The position numbers were made by a program, and so were the translations under genes. The notes beneath the pieces were generated by a model, which did no database searches, was not told the origin of the DNA, and saw only the letters and a program-made list of their open reading frames with translations. A stretch of DNA of 64,000 nucleotides from positions 4,154,001 to 4,218,000 of the forward strand of contig NZ_CP076103.1 of NCBI RefSeq assembly GCF_018732085.1. The letters are read 5' to 3'. Shown here in pieces: positions 39,779-50,242 of the stretch. Source of the stretch: Lysobacter capsici. GTDB lineage: Bacteria > Pseudomonadota > Gammaproteobacteria > Xanthomonadales > Xanthomonadaceae. Each line of letters starts with the position of its first letter. Position 1 is the first letter of the stretch.

Positions 39779-40338
39779 CGATCTGAAACAAGAGCGTCGG
39801 GCTTGAAAGCCCTCCCACAACAGGCCTCGCGGCTTCGAAATCTTTTGTGGGAGGGAGCTTCAGCCCCGACGCTTTTCACTCAGATCACCGCGATCTGAAA
39901 CAACAGCGTCGGGCTTGAAAGCCCTCCCACAACAGACCTCGCAGCTTCGGAACCTTTTGTGGGAGGGAGCTTCAGCCCCGACGCTTTTCGCTCAGGTCAC
40001 CGCGATCTGAAACAACAGCGTCGGGCTTGAAAGCCCTCCCACAACAAACCTCGCGGCTTCGGAATCTTTTGTGGGAGGGAGCTTCAGCCCCGACGCTTTT
40101 CACTCAGGTCACCGCGATCTGAAACAACAGCGTCGGGCTTGAAAGCCCTCCCACAACAAACCTCGCGGCTTCGGAATCTTTTGTGGGAGGGAGCTTCAGC
40201 CCCGACGCTTTTCACTCAGGTCACCGCGATCTGAAACAACAGCGTCGGGCTTGAAAGCCCTCCCACAACAGACCTTGCGGCTTCGGAATCTTTTGTGGGA
40301 GGGAGCTTCAGCCCCGACGCTTTTCGCTCAGATCACCG
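39779..40338. repeat. Array of five 112 bp units with GTGG-type REPs
   Basis: CGATCTGAAACA begins units at 39779, 39891, 40003, 40115 and 40227, exactly 112 bases apart. Each holds GCGTCGGGCTTGAAAGCCCT, CCCACAACA, a short spacer, then TTTGTGGGAGGGAGCTTCAG and CCCCGACGCTTTTC. Each unit is one inverted GTGG REP pair. Units differ by only a few bases, so the expansion is recent. Confidence 0.92.
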
Positions 40339-40889
40339 CGATCTCAAGCAAGTGCGTCGGGCCTGCCGGCCCACCCGCAATCAACAGCGCACTCGCCACT
40401 TTGCCGAATCTGTCGCTTCGATGACCATTGGCGATGAAAAGCGGTCCGTCCAACCGAATCGGCCGACCAATGCGGCGATAGCGGACGCCGCGTGTTTCGC
40501 CGCACACCCGCGTATTCGATACCCATCCTCTCTCGACCCTGCCGCCCTGCCGCCCCGCCGCCCCGCCGCCGCGACGCCCACATCGAGCATGCGCCTGTCA
40601 GTTCTTACAGGCGCCGCATCGGTGCCATGCCTTCGCATGCTCAACTTCGCGCCGCGGTACACGTCGAGGCATGCGCGCCTGCGCGAGGGGACTTGCCGAC
40701 CGACACCGCGGCAGCAAGCTTTCCCCGGTGCCGGCCCGATACCGACGGTCCGCAAGTCCCAAGGAAGGGCCGGGGCTTTTAATGGCGCGACTTTTGACGG
40801 CGCAACTTCAATGCAGGTTTTTTGACGTCACGGCTTCGACGGCGCGACCGCCGCCTGCACCGCGGCCCCGCGCCGATTATCCTGTGGCC
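40339..40889. other. 551 bp with no recognised gene
   Basis: No convincing gene or RNA was seen. A short palindrome (GTTCTTACAGGCGCCGC region near 40600) may be a remnant repeat. The last ~100 bases must carry the promoter for the Smr-domain gene. Confidence 0.55.
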
Positions 40890-41468
40890 ATGACGCCCCC
40901 GCCCGACCGCCCCGATGACGACAGCGACGACGCGGCCCTGTTCCACGCCGCGATCGGCGAGGTCCGCCGCCTGCCCGATGCCGCATTGCCGCCGACCGCG
41001 CCCAAGCCGCGGCCGCGCGCGCGCATGGCCGAACGCGACGAAGCGCTGGCGCGCGAGGAATTCCGCCACGCCCTGGACGAGAGCCTGCTCGAAGCCGGCG
41101 ATGCGTTGAGTTATCGCCGCGACGAACTGCCGCCGCGGGTGTTCGCGCGCCTGCGCCGCGGCGAAATCTCGGCGCAGGAGGAACTGGACCTGCACGGCAG
41201 CCCGGCGCGCGAAGCCGAAGCGCTGCTGCGCGCCTTCCTCAACGACGCGCGCGAACACGGCCTGGGCTGCGTGCGGGTGATCCACGGCAAGGGCCGCAAC
41301 GGCGGCAGCGACTATGTCGACAGCCGCGGTTCGCCGGTGCTCAAGAATCTGGTCGACCGGATGCTGCGCCAGCGCGCGGACATCCTCGCCTTCCACTCCG
41401 CGCCGCCCGCGCAGGGCGGCACCGGCGCGGTGCTGGTGTTGCTCGCGCCGCCGCAACGGCGGCGCTGA
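40890..41468 (+). CDS. smrA: Smr-domain protein
   Basis: 192 residues. A charged ~85-residue N-terminus precedes the Smr domain, with LDLHG at 99-103 and HGKG at 132-135, the two signatures of this nuclease-like fold. Smr proteins nick DNA or cleave RNA on collided ribosomes; which applies here is not known. The start at 40890 is the first Met before the charged region. SmrA or SmrB cannot be separated by sequence alone. Confidence 0.85.
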   Translation: MTPPPDRPDDDSDDAALFHAAIGEVRRLPDAALPPTAPKPRPRARMAERDEALAREEFRHALDESLLEAGDALSYRRDELPPRVFARLRRGEISAQEELDLHGSPAREAEALLRAFLNDAREHGLGCVRVIHGKGRNGGSDYVDSRGSPVLKNLVDRMLRQRADILAFHSAPPAQGGTGAVLVLLAPPQRRR

Positions 41469-41486
41469 GCGGCGCGAGGCTTGCGA

Positions 41487-41732
41487 TTACTGGCTCTGCT
41501 GGGCTACCGCGCGTTCGCGATTGGGCGGATTGACCCACACCACGCCGATCCCGCGGCGACGGGCGATGCGCTCGACCGTGGCGATGTAGCGATCGTCGCG
41601 ATTGAGTGTCGGCGCGGCCTGCGGCGCGACGCTGGCGGGTTCGACATAGCTGCTGCGAGCCTGGGTGCCGGCACAGGCGGCCAACCCCAGAACGGACAAC
41701 GACAGGACGGCAATACGCGATAGAGCGTTCAT
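41487..41732 (-). CDS. Small lipoprotein
   Basis: 81 residues. A lipoprotein signal peptide ends LAAC (Cys20). The mature part includes RYIATVERIARRRGIGVVWV, a short amphipathic stretch, then a Gln-rich end. Likely periplasm-facing. It is convergent with the Smr gene (18 bases) and lies downstream of truD. Function unknown. Confidence 0.75.
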   Translation of the reverse strand: MNALSRIAVLSLSVLGLAACAGTQARSSYVEPASVAPQAAPTLNRDDRYIATVERIARRRGIGVVWVNPPNRERAVAQQSQ

Positions 41733-41913
41733 GACCTGGGCTCCCTGACGTGCATGGAACCCGGTCCCGAAACCGGAGCCGGGCGGCAGCCGGCCCCTGC
41801 CGACTGTTACTTGGCTTATACGCCCGCTGAAACCGTGATCCAGTGCCGGCCGATACCACCCGACGAGCGGTCGTTTGAAGGCCGGGATTGGGGATTAGGG
41901 AGTGGGGATTCGG

Positions 41914-43038
41914 TCAGCCGTGGGCGCCCGATTCGATCTCGCCCAGTTCGGCCAGCACCACGGTTGCGTAGGCGCCCGCGGGCAAGGCGAAGCCGACTTC
42001 CAGCACGTCGTCCTCGAGCCAGCGCCACGCCGGCGCGTCCGGGCGCAGCCGCAGCGCGCGGCGTTCCTGATCCAGGCCGGCCATTTCCAGGCCCGCGCGC
42101 AACGCCGCCGCCTGCTCGCCCTGCAAGGCCGACAGCTCCAGCGCGCGCACTTCGTCCTGGCTGCGCAGCTCGCCGCGGCCCCACAACGGGCCGCTGGGGT
42201 GCAGGTCGAATTCGGCCAGGCGCTGGGCCAGGGTGTCGTTCCACGGCTCCGGACCGAACACGCTGCGGCTGCCGGCCAGCGCCCAGACCTCGCCCGCCAG
42301 CGGCGCGCCCTCGCGCAGACCGCTCCAACTGCGGTCGGCGACGCGCGCGGCGAGCACCCGATTGAACAATTCCGAACGCGCTGCCGACAGCAGCATGCTG
42401 CGCTGCTCGCGGCCCATGCGGCGGCCGGCGAACATCGCCAAGGCATTGGCGAGGTTGTCGCCGTCGCGGCCGAAGCGTTGTTCGCCGAAATAGTTGGGCA
42501 CGCCGTGCGCGGCGATCTGCGCCAGCCGCGCCTCGATCGCCGCACGCTCGCCTTCGACGTTGCGCAAGGTCAACACGAAGCGATTGCCGGCCAGCGCGCC
42601 GCGCGGCAGTTTCTTGGCGTGCCACTGGTGTTCGAGCACGCGCAGGTCGTCGCTTTCCAGCAAGGCCAGATCGGGCGCGACGCGCTTGGGCAGATGCACG
42701 CTGAAGCGCTGCATGGTGACCGCGTGGCGGTCCTTCATCCCGGCATAGCCGATACCGACTTCGCCGATGCCGGCCCAGGCCGCCAATCGCTTGGCCGCGA
42801 AGGCGGTGTTCATGCCGCGCTTCTCGATGGTCAGCAGCAGATGCTCGCCGCTGCCGCTGGCGGCGAAACCGGGCAGTTCCTCGACCCGGAAATCCTCGGG
42901 CGCATTGCGGATGCGCGCGCGCAGCGCGGGTGCGCCGTGGGCGCGCGGCAGGCTGTGCTCGGGCGACGAGGTCGGCTCGGTGCCGGTGCCCGAAGCGTCG
43001 TGCGAGGGATCGTGCGAGGTGGGGTCAGGGGAATTCAA
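41914..43038 (-). CDS. truD: tRNA pseudouridine(13) synthase TruD
   Basis: 374 residues from a TTG at 43038. Catalytic motif GYAGMKDRHAVT (Asp103), then NYFGEQRFGRDGDNL. It isomerises U13 in tRNA-Glu. No ATG or GTG lies between the ispF stop (43122) and this TTG; the first ~35 residues are Ser/Thr/His-rich and poorly conserved, so the true start may be later or another rare codon. Last gene of the ispD-ispF-truD group. Confidence 0.92.
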   Translation of the reverse strand: MNSPDPTSHDPSHDASGTGTEPTSSPEHSLPRAHGAPALRARIRNAPEDFRVEELPGFAASGSGEHLLLTIEKRGMNTAFAAKRLAAWAGIGEVGIGYAGMKDRHAVTMQRFSVHLPKRVAPDLALLESDDLRVLEHQWHAKKLPRGALAGNRFVLTLRNVEGERAAIEARLAQIAAHGVPNYFGEQRFGRDGDNLANALAMFAGRRMGREQRSMLLSAARSELFNRVLAARVADRSWSGLREGAPLAGEVWALAGSRSVFGPEPWNDTLAQRLAEFDLHPSGPLWGRGELRSQDEVRALELSALQGEQAAALRAGLEMAGLDQERRALRLRPDAPAWRWLEDDVLEVGFALPAGAYATVVLAELGEIESGAHG

Positions 43039-43121
43039 GTCGTGCCGATCCGTAAAGAGGTGTCGCGGTGAGGTGGCGTGATCGAGCGGTGTGATCGAGT
43101 CGTGTCCGGGACGCGGCGCGC

Positions 43122-43595
43122 TCAGGCGCGCAGCAGCAGGCACACGGCCATCGCCGCGATGCCTTCGCGGCGGCCGGTGAATCCCAGTTGTTCCGAGGTG
43201 GTGGCCTTGACGCTGATCGCGTCGACCTCGACGCCCAGATCGGCGGCGATCGCTTCGCGCATCGCCAGCGCGTGCGGGCCGACCTTCGGCCGCTCGCAGA
43301 CCACGGTGATGTCGGCGTTGCCGAGGCGATAGCCGCGTTCGCCGATCAGGCTGTTGCAGTGGCGCAGGAACGTGCGGCTGTCGGCGCCGCGCCAGCGTTC
43401 GTCGCTGGGCGGAAAGTGCTGACCGATGTCGCCGAGCGCCAGCGCGCCGAGCATCGCATCGCACAGTGCGTGCAGGACCACGTCACCGTCGGAATGCGCG
43501 AGCACGCCGCGGTCGTGCGGCACCCGCACGCCACCGAGCATGACGTGGTCGCCGTCGCCGAATGCGTGGACGTCGTAGCCTTGGCCTATGCGCAT
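43122..43595 (-). CDS. ispF: 2-C-methyl-D-erythritol 2,4-cyclodiphosphate synthase
   Basis: 157 residues. Zinc ligands Asp8, His10 (GYDVH) and His42 (VVLHALCDAMLGA). It performs the fifth step of the MEP isoprenoid pathway. The usual neighbour ispD lies upstream, but here 370 bases away because a repeat cluster separates them. The start at 43595 is the normal MRIGQGYDVH. Confidence 0.97.
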   Translation of the reverse strand: MRIGQGYDVHAFGDGDHVMLGGVRVPHDRGVLAHSDGDVVLHALCDAMLGALALGDIGQHFPPSDERWRGADSRTFLRHCNSLIGERGYRLGNADITVVCERPKVGPHALAMREAIAADLGVEVDAISVKATTSEQLGFTGRREGIAAMAVCLLLRA

Positions 43596-43616
43596 GGGTT
43601 GGGGTCTCTGGGGGTG

Positions 43617-43895
43617 GAGATGGGAATGGGGAATCGGGAATCGGGAATCGGGAATCGGGAATCGGGAATCGGGAACAGCGTACTCACCTATCGTCATTCC
43701 CGCGAAGGCGGGCCCTGCTTTACTTCGGCGAAGCCGAACATCCAGAGTCTTTGGAGTCATCCTTCAAGACCGTCATTCCCGCGAACGCGGGAATGACGGC
43801 CTGGAAGGATGGCGCTGAAGCCTTTGTATGTTCAGCTTCGCCAAAGTAAAGCGGAGCCCGTGTTCGCTGGAATGAGGAACTGGTTGGAACGCGCT
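43617..43895. repeat. Heptamer array and inverted CGTCATTCCCGCGAA-type repeat between ispD and ispF
   Basis: 43617-43675 has about seven copies of GGGAATC. From ~43690, TCGTCATTCCCGCGAAGGCG and GCTTTACTTCGGCGAAGCCG are mirrored by GCTTCGCCAAAGTAAAGC ending near 43850, with another GTCATTCCCGCGAACGCGGG palindrome at 43770-43797 in the middle. The repeats lie inside an otherwise conserved operon. Confidence 0.75.
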
Positions 43896-43965
43896 GAAGT
43901 CTCGGTATAGGAGAGCGCAATGGCGCGGCACCCGTCTGATCGATCGGCAACCAAACTAGCGCCAG

Positions 43966-44652
43966 TCACCCGCGCCCCGCCCTCAACAAAAACTCCGCCA
44001 ACACCAGATCCGCCGGCGTAGTCACCTTCAAATTATCCTCGCGTCCCTCCACCAACAGCGGCTTCGCGCCGACGCGCTCCATCGCCGAGGCCTCGTCGGT
44101 CACGATCACGCCCTGCGCCGCCGCATCGCTCAGCGCCGCGGTCAGCGCGCCGCGCGCGAACGCCTGCGGGGTGAACGCGCGCCACAGGCCGTCGCGCGGT
44201 TCGGTCCTCGCGATGCGGCCGGCGTCGGCGCGCTTGAGGGTGTCGCGCAGCGGGGCGCCGAGGATCGCGCCGTCGGCGCCGGACTCGGCCGCGGCGATCA
44301 GCCGGTCGATGTCGTCGCCGCGCAGGTTGGGCCGCGCCGCGTCATGCACCAGCACCAGCGCATCGTCGCCGACCCGCGCAGGCAAGGCGCGCAACGCGGC
44401 CAGCACCGAATCGGCGCGTTCGCCGCCGCCGACGCAGCGCAGCACCGGTTTGCCGCACAGTTCGGTCCAGCCCGGCCAGCGCTCGTCGTCGGCCGACAAC
44501 GCCACCATCGCCCCGGCGATGCGCGGATGCGACAGCAACGCAACCAGCGCGTGTTCGATCAGCGGCTTGCCGGCCGCCTGCAGGTATTGCTTCGGGGTTG
44601 GCCCGCCGAAGCGCCGGCCGCTGCCGGCGGCGGGAATCACGGCCCAGATCAT
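43966..44652 (-). CDS. ispD: 2-C-methyl-D-erythritol 4-phosphate cytidylyltransferase
   Basis: 228 residues. CTP-binding Gly-rich loop PAAGSGRRFGGPTPKQY near 7-23, LVHDAARPN near 100-108 and VTDEASAMERVG near 178-189. It performs the third step of the MEP pathway. It follows ftsB by 73 bases. Confidence 0.96.
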   Translation of the reverse strand: MIWAVIPAAGSGRRFGGPTPKQYLQAAGKPLIEHALVALLSHPRIAGAMVALSADDERWPGWTELCGKPVLRCVGGGERADSVLAALRALPARVGDDALVLVHDAARPNLRGDDIDRLIAAAESGADGAILGAPLRDTLKRADAGRIARTEPRDGLWRAFTPQAFARGALTAALSDAAAQGVIVTDEASAMERVGAKPLLVEGREDNLKVTTPADLVLAEFLLRAGRG

Positions 44653-44725
44653 GCGGCGCTCCAGACGATCATGCGCGACCCGCCTCGACCGGACCGGCTC
44701 GCCTGCGCAGGCGACGCCGATCGGA

Positions 44726-45202
44726 TCAATGCGCGGGAGCCGGCGCGGGGTGAGGTTCGGGCGCGGCCGGCGGCAGTTCGACCGGCGGCTCGTCGACCTG
44801 TTCTTCCAGGCCCGGCTCGGCGTCCGCGTCGGGCACGTCCTGCACCGGGCCGTTCTGCACCGCGCTGACCGCCGCGGCCGCGTTGGGACCGGGCGCCGAC
44901 GGCCGCGCTTCGACCACGCGGTAGAACGTCTCGCCCGGCTTGATCATGCCCAACTCGCTGCGCGCGCGTTCCTCGACCGCGGCTTCGCCGGACTTGAGGT
45001 CCTCGACTTCGGCCGCGAGCGCGTCGTTGCGCTGCTGCAATCCCTGGTTTTCGCGCACCTGCCCGTCGACCTGGGCCTGCAAGGCCGACACGCCGCCGCC
45101 GTTGCCGCCGGCCCACCACAAGCGGTACTGCAGGAAGGCGAGCAGGCCCAGCAGCGCCAGTACCAGCACGCCCAGCCAGCCCCTGCCCGTCTTCTCGCTC
45201 AT
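44726..45202 (-). CDS. ftsB: Cell division protein FtsB
   Basis: 158 residues, longer than the E. coli protein (103). One membrane segment (WLGVLVLALLGLLAFLQYRLW) is followed by a coiled coil with VSALQAQVDGQVRENQGLQQ and the conserved LKSGEAAVEERARSELGMIKPGETFYRVV. The extra ~60 residues are a Pro/Ala/Glu-rich periplasmic tail. With FtsL and FtsQ it signals to the septal wall synthase. The eno-ftsB-ispD order is conserved in the group. Confidence 0.93.
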   Translation of the reverse strand: MSEKTGRGWLGVLVLALLGLLAFLQYRLWWAGGNGGGVSALQAQVDGQVRENQGLQQRNDALAAEVEDLKSGEAAVEERARSELGMIKPGETFYRVVEARPSAPGPNAAAAVSAVQNGPVQDVPDADAEPGLEEQVDEPPVELPPAAPEPHPAPAPAH

Positions 45203-45222
45203 CGTGGCGGACCCGATCGCGC

Positions 45223-46509
45223 TCAGCGACGCAGCGACACGAACGCGTCGCGGCCGGCGTAGCGTGCCGACGAACCCAGCGCTTCCTCGATGCGCAGCAA
45301 CTGGTTGTACTTGGCCACGCGGTCGCTGCGGCACAGCGAGCCGGTCTTGATCTGGGTCGCGGTGGTGGCGACCGAGATGTCGGCGATGGTGGTGTCCTCG
45401 GTTTCGCCGGAACGGTGCGAGACCACCGCCGCGTACTTGGCGCGGTCGGCCATCGCGATGGCTTCCAGGGTTTCGGTCAGGGTGCCGATCTGGTTGACCT
45501 TGATCAGGATCGCGTTGGCCACGTGCTTGTCGATGCCTTCGGCGAAAATCTTCGGGTTGGTCACGAACAGATCGTCGCCGACCAGCTGCACCTTGCCGCC
45601 GAGCTTGTCGGTGAGCAGCTTCCAGCCGTTCCAGTCGTCCTCGGCCATGCCGTCTTCGATGGTGATGATCGGGTACTGCGCGGCCCAGTTGGCGAGGAAA
45701 TCGACGAACTGCTCGCTGGTCAGCCGCTTGCCTTCGCCGACCAGATGGTACTTGCCGTTGTCGAAGAACTCGGTGGAGGCGACGTCCAGGCCCAGCAGGA
45801 TGTCCTCGCCGGCCTTGTAACCGGCCTTGCCGATCGCTTCGAGGATGGTTTCCAGCGCTTCTTCGTTGCTGCGCAGGTCCGGCGCGAAGCCGCCTTCGTC
45901 GCCGACCGCGGTGCTCAGGCCGCGGCCCTTGAGCACCGACTTGAGCGCATGGAACACCTCGGCGCCGGCGCGCAGCGCTTCGGCGAAGTTCGGCACGCCG
46001 ACCGGCAGGATCATGAATTCCTGCAGGTCGACATTGTTGTCGGCATGCGCGCCGCCGTTGATGATGTTCATCATCGGCACCGGCAGCAGGGCCTGGCGGT
46101 CGCCGGCCAGATACTTCCACAGCGGCAGCTTCTTCGACGCGGCCACCGCATGCGCGTTGGCCAGCGAAACCCCCAGCAGCGCGTTGGCGCCCAGGCGGCC
46201 TTTGTTCTCGGTACCGTCCAGGTCGATCATGCGGCGGTCCAGGCCCGCCTGATCGGTCGCGTCCAGGCCCTTGAGCGCCTGGGCGATGGTGGTGTTGACG
46301 TTCTCCACCGCCTTGCGCACGCCCTTGCCGAGGTAGCGGGTCTTGTCGCCGTCGCGCAGTTCCACGGCTTCCTTGCTGCCGGTGGACGCGCCGGACGGGA
46401 CCAGGGCCCGGCCGAAGCTGCCGTCGGCCAGGGTGACCTCGGCTTCCAGGGTCGGGTTGCCTCGGCTGTCGAGGATTTCGCGGGCGTGGATCTGGGTGAT
46501 CGTGGTCAT
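45223..46509 (-). CDS. eno: Enolase
   Basis: 428 residues. Signatures are SGASTGSKEAVELRDGD, ADNNVDLQEFMILPVG, GDDLFVTNPKIF and ILIKVNQIGTLTET (with catalytic Lys). It interconverts 2-phosphoglycerate and phosphoenolpyruvate; in many bacteria it also binds the RNA degradosome. ftsB is 20 bases downstream. Confidence 0.98.
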   Translation of the reverse strand: MTTITQIHAREILDSRGNPTLEAEVTLADGSFGRALVPSGASTGSKEAVELRDGDKTRYLGKGVRKAVENVNTTIAQALKGLDATDQAGLDRRMIDLDGTENKGRLGANALLGVSLANAHAVAASKKLPLWKYLAGDRQALLPVPMMNIINGGAHADNNVDLQEFMILPVGVPNFAEALRAGAEVFHALKSVLKGRGLSTAVGDEGGFAPDLRSNEEALETILEAIGKAGYKAGEDILLGLDVASTEFFDNGKYHLVGEGKRLTSEQFVDFLANWAAQYPIITIEDGMAEDDWNGWKLLTDKLGGKVQLVGDDLFVTNPKIFAEGIDKHVANAILIKVNQIGTLTETLEAIAMADRAKYAAVVSHRSGETEDTTIADISVATTATQIKTGSLCRSDRVAKYNQLLRIEEALGSSARYAGRDAFVSLRR

Positions 46510-46618
46510 GGGCGGCCAGTCAGAGGGGAGTCGGTTATGGAGAAAATTCTTGGGTTGGGCGCAAGCGTACAGCCGACGGCGGCGCGATGCCGCCTCCTGG
46601 GCCGGACCGGATCACAGT

Positions 46619-47200
46619 TCAGGGTTCATCCGCGATCTGCTCCAACGCTTCCTGCAGCTTCGCCGAAGCCACGCATGAACCGGCGGTCAGCTTGGAGAAC
46701 TCGACATCGAAGATCGCCACGGCCTTGAGCCGCAACTCCCGCTCGCGCATGGAGTCGCCGTCGGCGCCACTGCCGTACATGCCCAATGCGACGACCAAGG
46801 CCCGCGCCTGCGCCTGCGCCTGTCGATCGGCGTCTTTGGCGCGCGCGGCGACCACCCTGGGATCGGACGAGCCGAGCACGCTGGCTGCCTCGCTCACCAG
46901 CCGCGGATAACCGCCGCTGGAGACCAGATCGGCCAATGCACGATCCGGCCCCACCCGCTTGATCCAGGGCGAAACGCATTCATGCAGTCGTTGCGACTCC
47001 ATCGCCGTCACCAGATACCGACGACCCTCGGGATCGAGCTTGGCCAGTTCGGCTTCGCTGAAATCTAGTTTCTGGGCCAATGCGGGCAGCGCGGCCAATG
47101 CCAGCATCAAAGCGAAGACGAGCCACGCGAACGGCCTGCGCTTGCGCGCATCGCTCGGCCGTCGAATCGGGTTGAACGTCTTGCCGCCGTCCAATCGCAT
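46619..47200 (-). CDS. Exported or membrane-anchored protein of unknown function
   Basis: 193 residues. One hydrophobic segment (FAWLVFALMLALAALPALA, ~24-42) after a basic start could be a signal peptide cleaved near ALAQ or an anchor. The rest is helical, with two Cys (LHECVSPW and AGSCVAS). It starts on the last base of the kdsA stop (TGATG), so it is translationally coupled to kdsA. No family recognised. Confidence 0.7.
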   Translation of the reverse strand: MRLDGGKTFNPIRRPSDARKRRPFAWLVFALMLALAALPALAQKLDFSEAELAKLDPEGRRYLVTAMESQRLHECVSPWIKRVGPDRALADLVSSGGYPRLVSEAASVLGSSDPRVVAARAKDADRQAQAQARALVVALGMYGSGADGDSMRERELRLKAVAIFDVEFSKLTAGSCVASAKLQEALEQIADEP

Positions 47201-48033
47201 CAGAAATCCTGTTCCAGGAACCCGTTCTTCTTGGTGATCCGGTCAAGCTCGACCAACGTCTCCAGCAAGCCGCGCATCTTCGGCAGCGGCACCGCGTTGG
47301 GGCCGTCGGACAGGGCTTCCTCGGGGCGCGGGTGGGTTTCCATGAACACGCCCGAGACACCGACCGCGATCGCCGCGCGCGCCAGCACCGGCACGAACTC
47401 GCGCTGGCCGCCGGACTTGCCGTCCATGCCGCCGGGCAATTGCACCGAATGGGTCGCGTCGAACACCACCGGGCAACCGGTGTCGCGCATCACCGACAGC
47501 GAGCGCATGTCGCTGACGAGGTTGTTGTAGCCGAAGCTGGCGCCGCGTTCGCAGGCCATGATCTGCTCGTTGCCGACCGCCTGCGCCTTGGCGGTGACGT
47601 GCTTCATCTCCCACGGCGACAGGAACTGGCCCTTCTTGATGTTCACCGGCTTGCCGGCGCGCGCCACGTTCTGGATGAAGTCGGTCTGCCGGCACAGGAA
47701 CGCCGGAGTCTGCAGCACGTCCACCACCGAGGCGACCTCGGCCAGCGGCGTGTATTCATGCACGTCGGTCAGCACCGGCACGCCGATCTGGCGCTTGACC
47801 TCGGCCAGCACCTTGAGCCCCTCCTCCACGCCCGGGCCGCGAAAACTCGTCGCCGAGGTGCGGTTGGCCTTGTCGAAGCTGGACTTGAAGATGAAGGGAA
47901 TGCCGAGCGCGGAGGTGATCTCCTTGAGCTGGCCGGCGACATCGAGCTGCAACTGCATCGATTCGATCACGCATGGGCCGGCGATCAGGAAGAACGGTTG
48001 ATCCAGGCCGACGTCAAAACCGCAGAGTTTCAT
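47200..48033 (-). CDS. kdsA: KDO 8-phosphate synthase
   Basis: 277 residues. Contains IAGPCVIES near 17-25, KSSFDKANRTS and SFRGPG. It condenses phosphoenolpyruvate with arabinose 5-phosphate to make KDO for lipopolysaccharide. The Cys in GPCVIE is typical of the metal-dependent class (E. coli has Asn there). It lies 43 bases after a small membrane-protein gene and is coupled to the downstream gene. Confidence 0.97.
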   Translation of the reverse strand: MKLCGFDVGLDQPFFLIAGPCVIESMQLQLDVAGQLKEITSALGIPFIFKSSFDKANRTSATSFRGPGVEEGLKVLAEVKRQIGVPVLTDVHEYTPLAEVASVVDVLQTPAFLCRQTDFIQNVARAGKPVNIKKGQFLSPWEMKHVTAKAQAVGNEQIMACERGASFGYNNLVSDMRSLSVMRDTGCPVVFDATHSVQLPGGMDGKSGGQREFVPVLARAAIAVGVSGVFMETHPRPEEALSDGPNAVPLPKMRGLLETLVELDRITKKNGFLEQDF

Positions 48034-48075
48034 GGTGTGTTTCCAATTGAACAGGGGGCCGCTCAGGGAGCTGGA

Positions 48076-48365
48076 TCACGATGCCGCTCCGGGCGCCGAC
48101 GTGGCGACCCGGCGACTGCGTCGATGGTTTACCGCTGCGATCACCAGCACGACCACGGTGATCAGCAACAAGGGCACTTCGATCACCAGCGTGCCGAGCA
48201 CGAACCACGTCGCCATCATCGCGTAGGCGTCGCCCGCGCCGGTGGTTTGCTGCCACTGGTGATACAGCGCCGCGCTCAACAGCGGCACGGCCAGGCAGGC
48301 CGCCGCCAGCCAGGCGCCGAGCTTCAGCGCCGTGGACCGGACGGGCGCGGCCTGCGCGGCCGGGG

Positions 48366-48369
<4 letters not shown>
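48076..48369 (-). CDS. Small two-TM membrane protein
   Basis: 97 residues with two membrane segments (LGAWLAAACLAVPLLSAALY and WFVLGTLVIEVPLLLITVVVLVIAAV) and a basic C-terminus. The start overlaps the pyrG stop by four bases, so translation is coupled. Located between pyrG and kdsA. No family recognised. Confidence 0.72.
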
Positions 48370-50024
<1,655 letters not shown>

Positions 50025-50242
50025 GGATTTTGCTGCCGCTGGAAAGCCGTAGTTTACAGGGCCGAAGGTGAAGCCGCGACTGCTTGACGGACGCCACCGC
50101 GCATGAATGAGCCGGCGGCGGCGCCGAACTGATGGATTCGGCCCGATTTTTCTCGCCGGGCCCCGGCCGCGGGCCCGACGGTTGCGGCCCATTCGCCCAT
50201 GCGTGCGGCGCAAGCGGCCCGATCAGGCCAGGGCCGGTCGCT

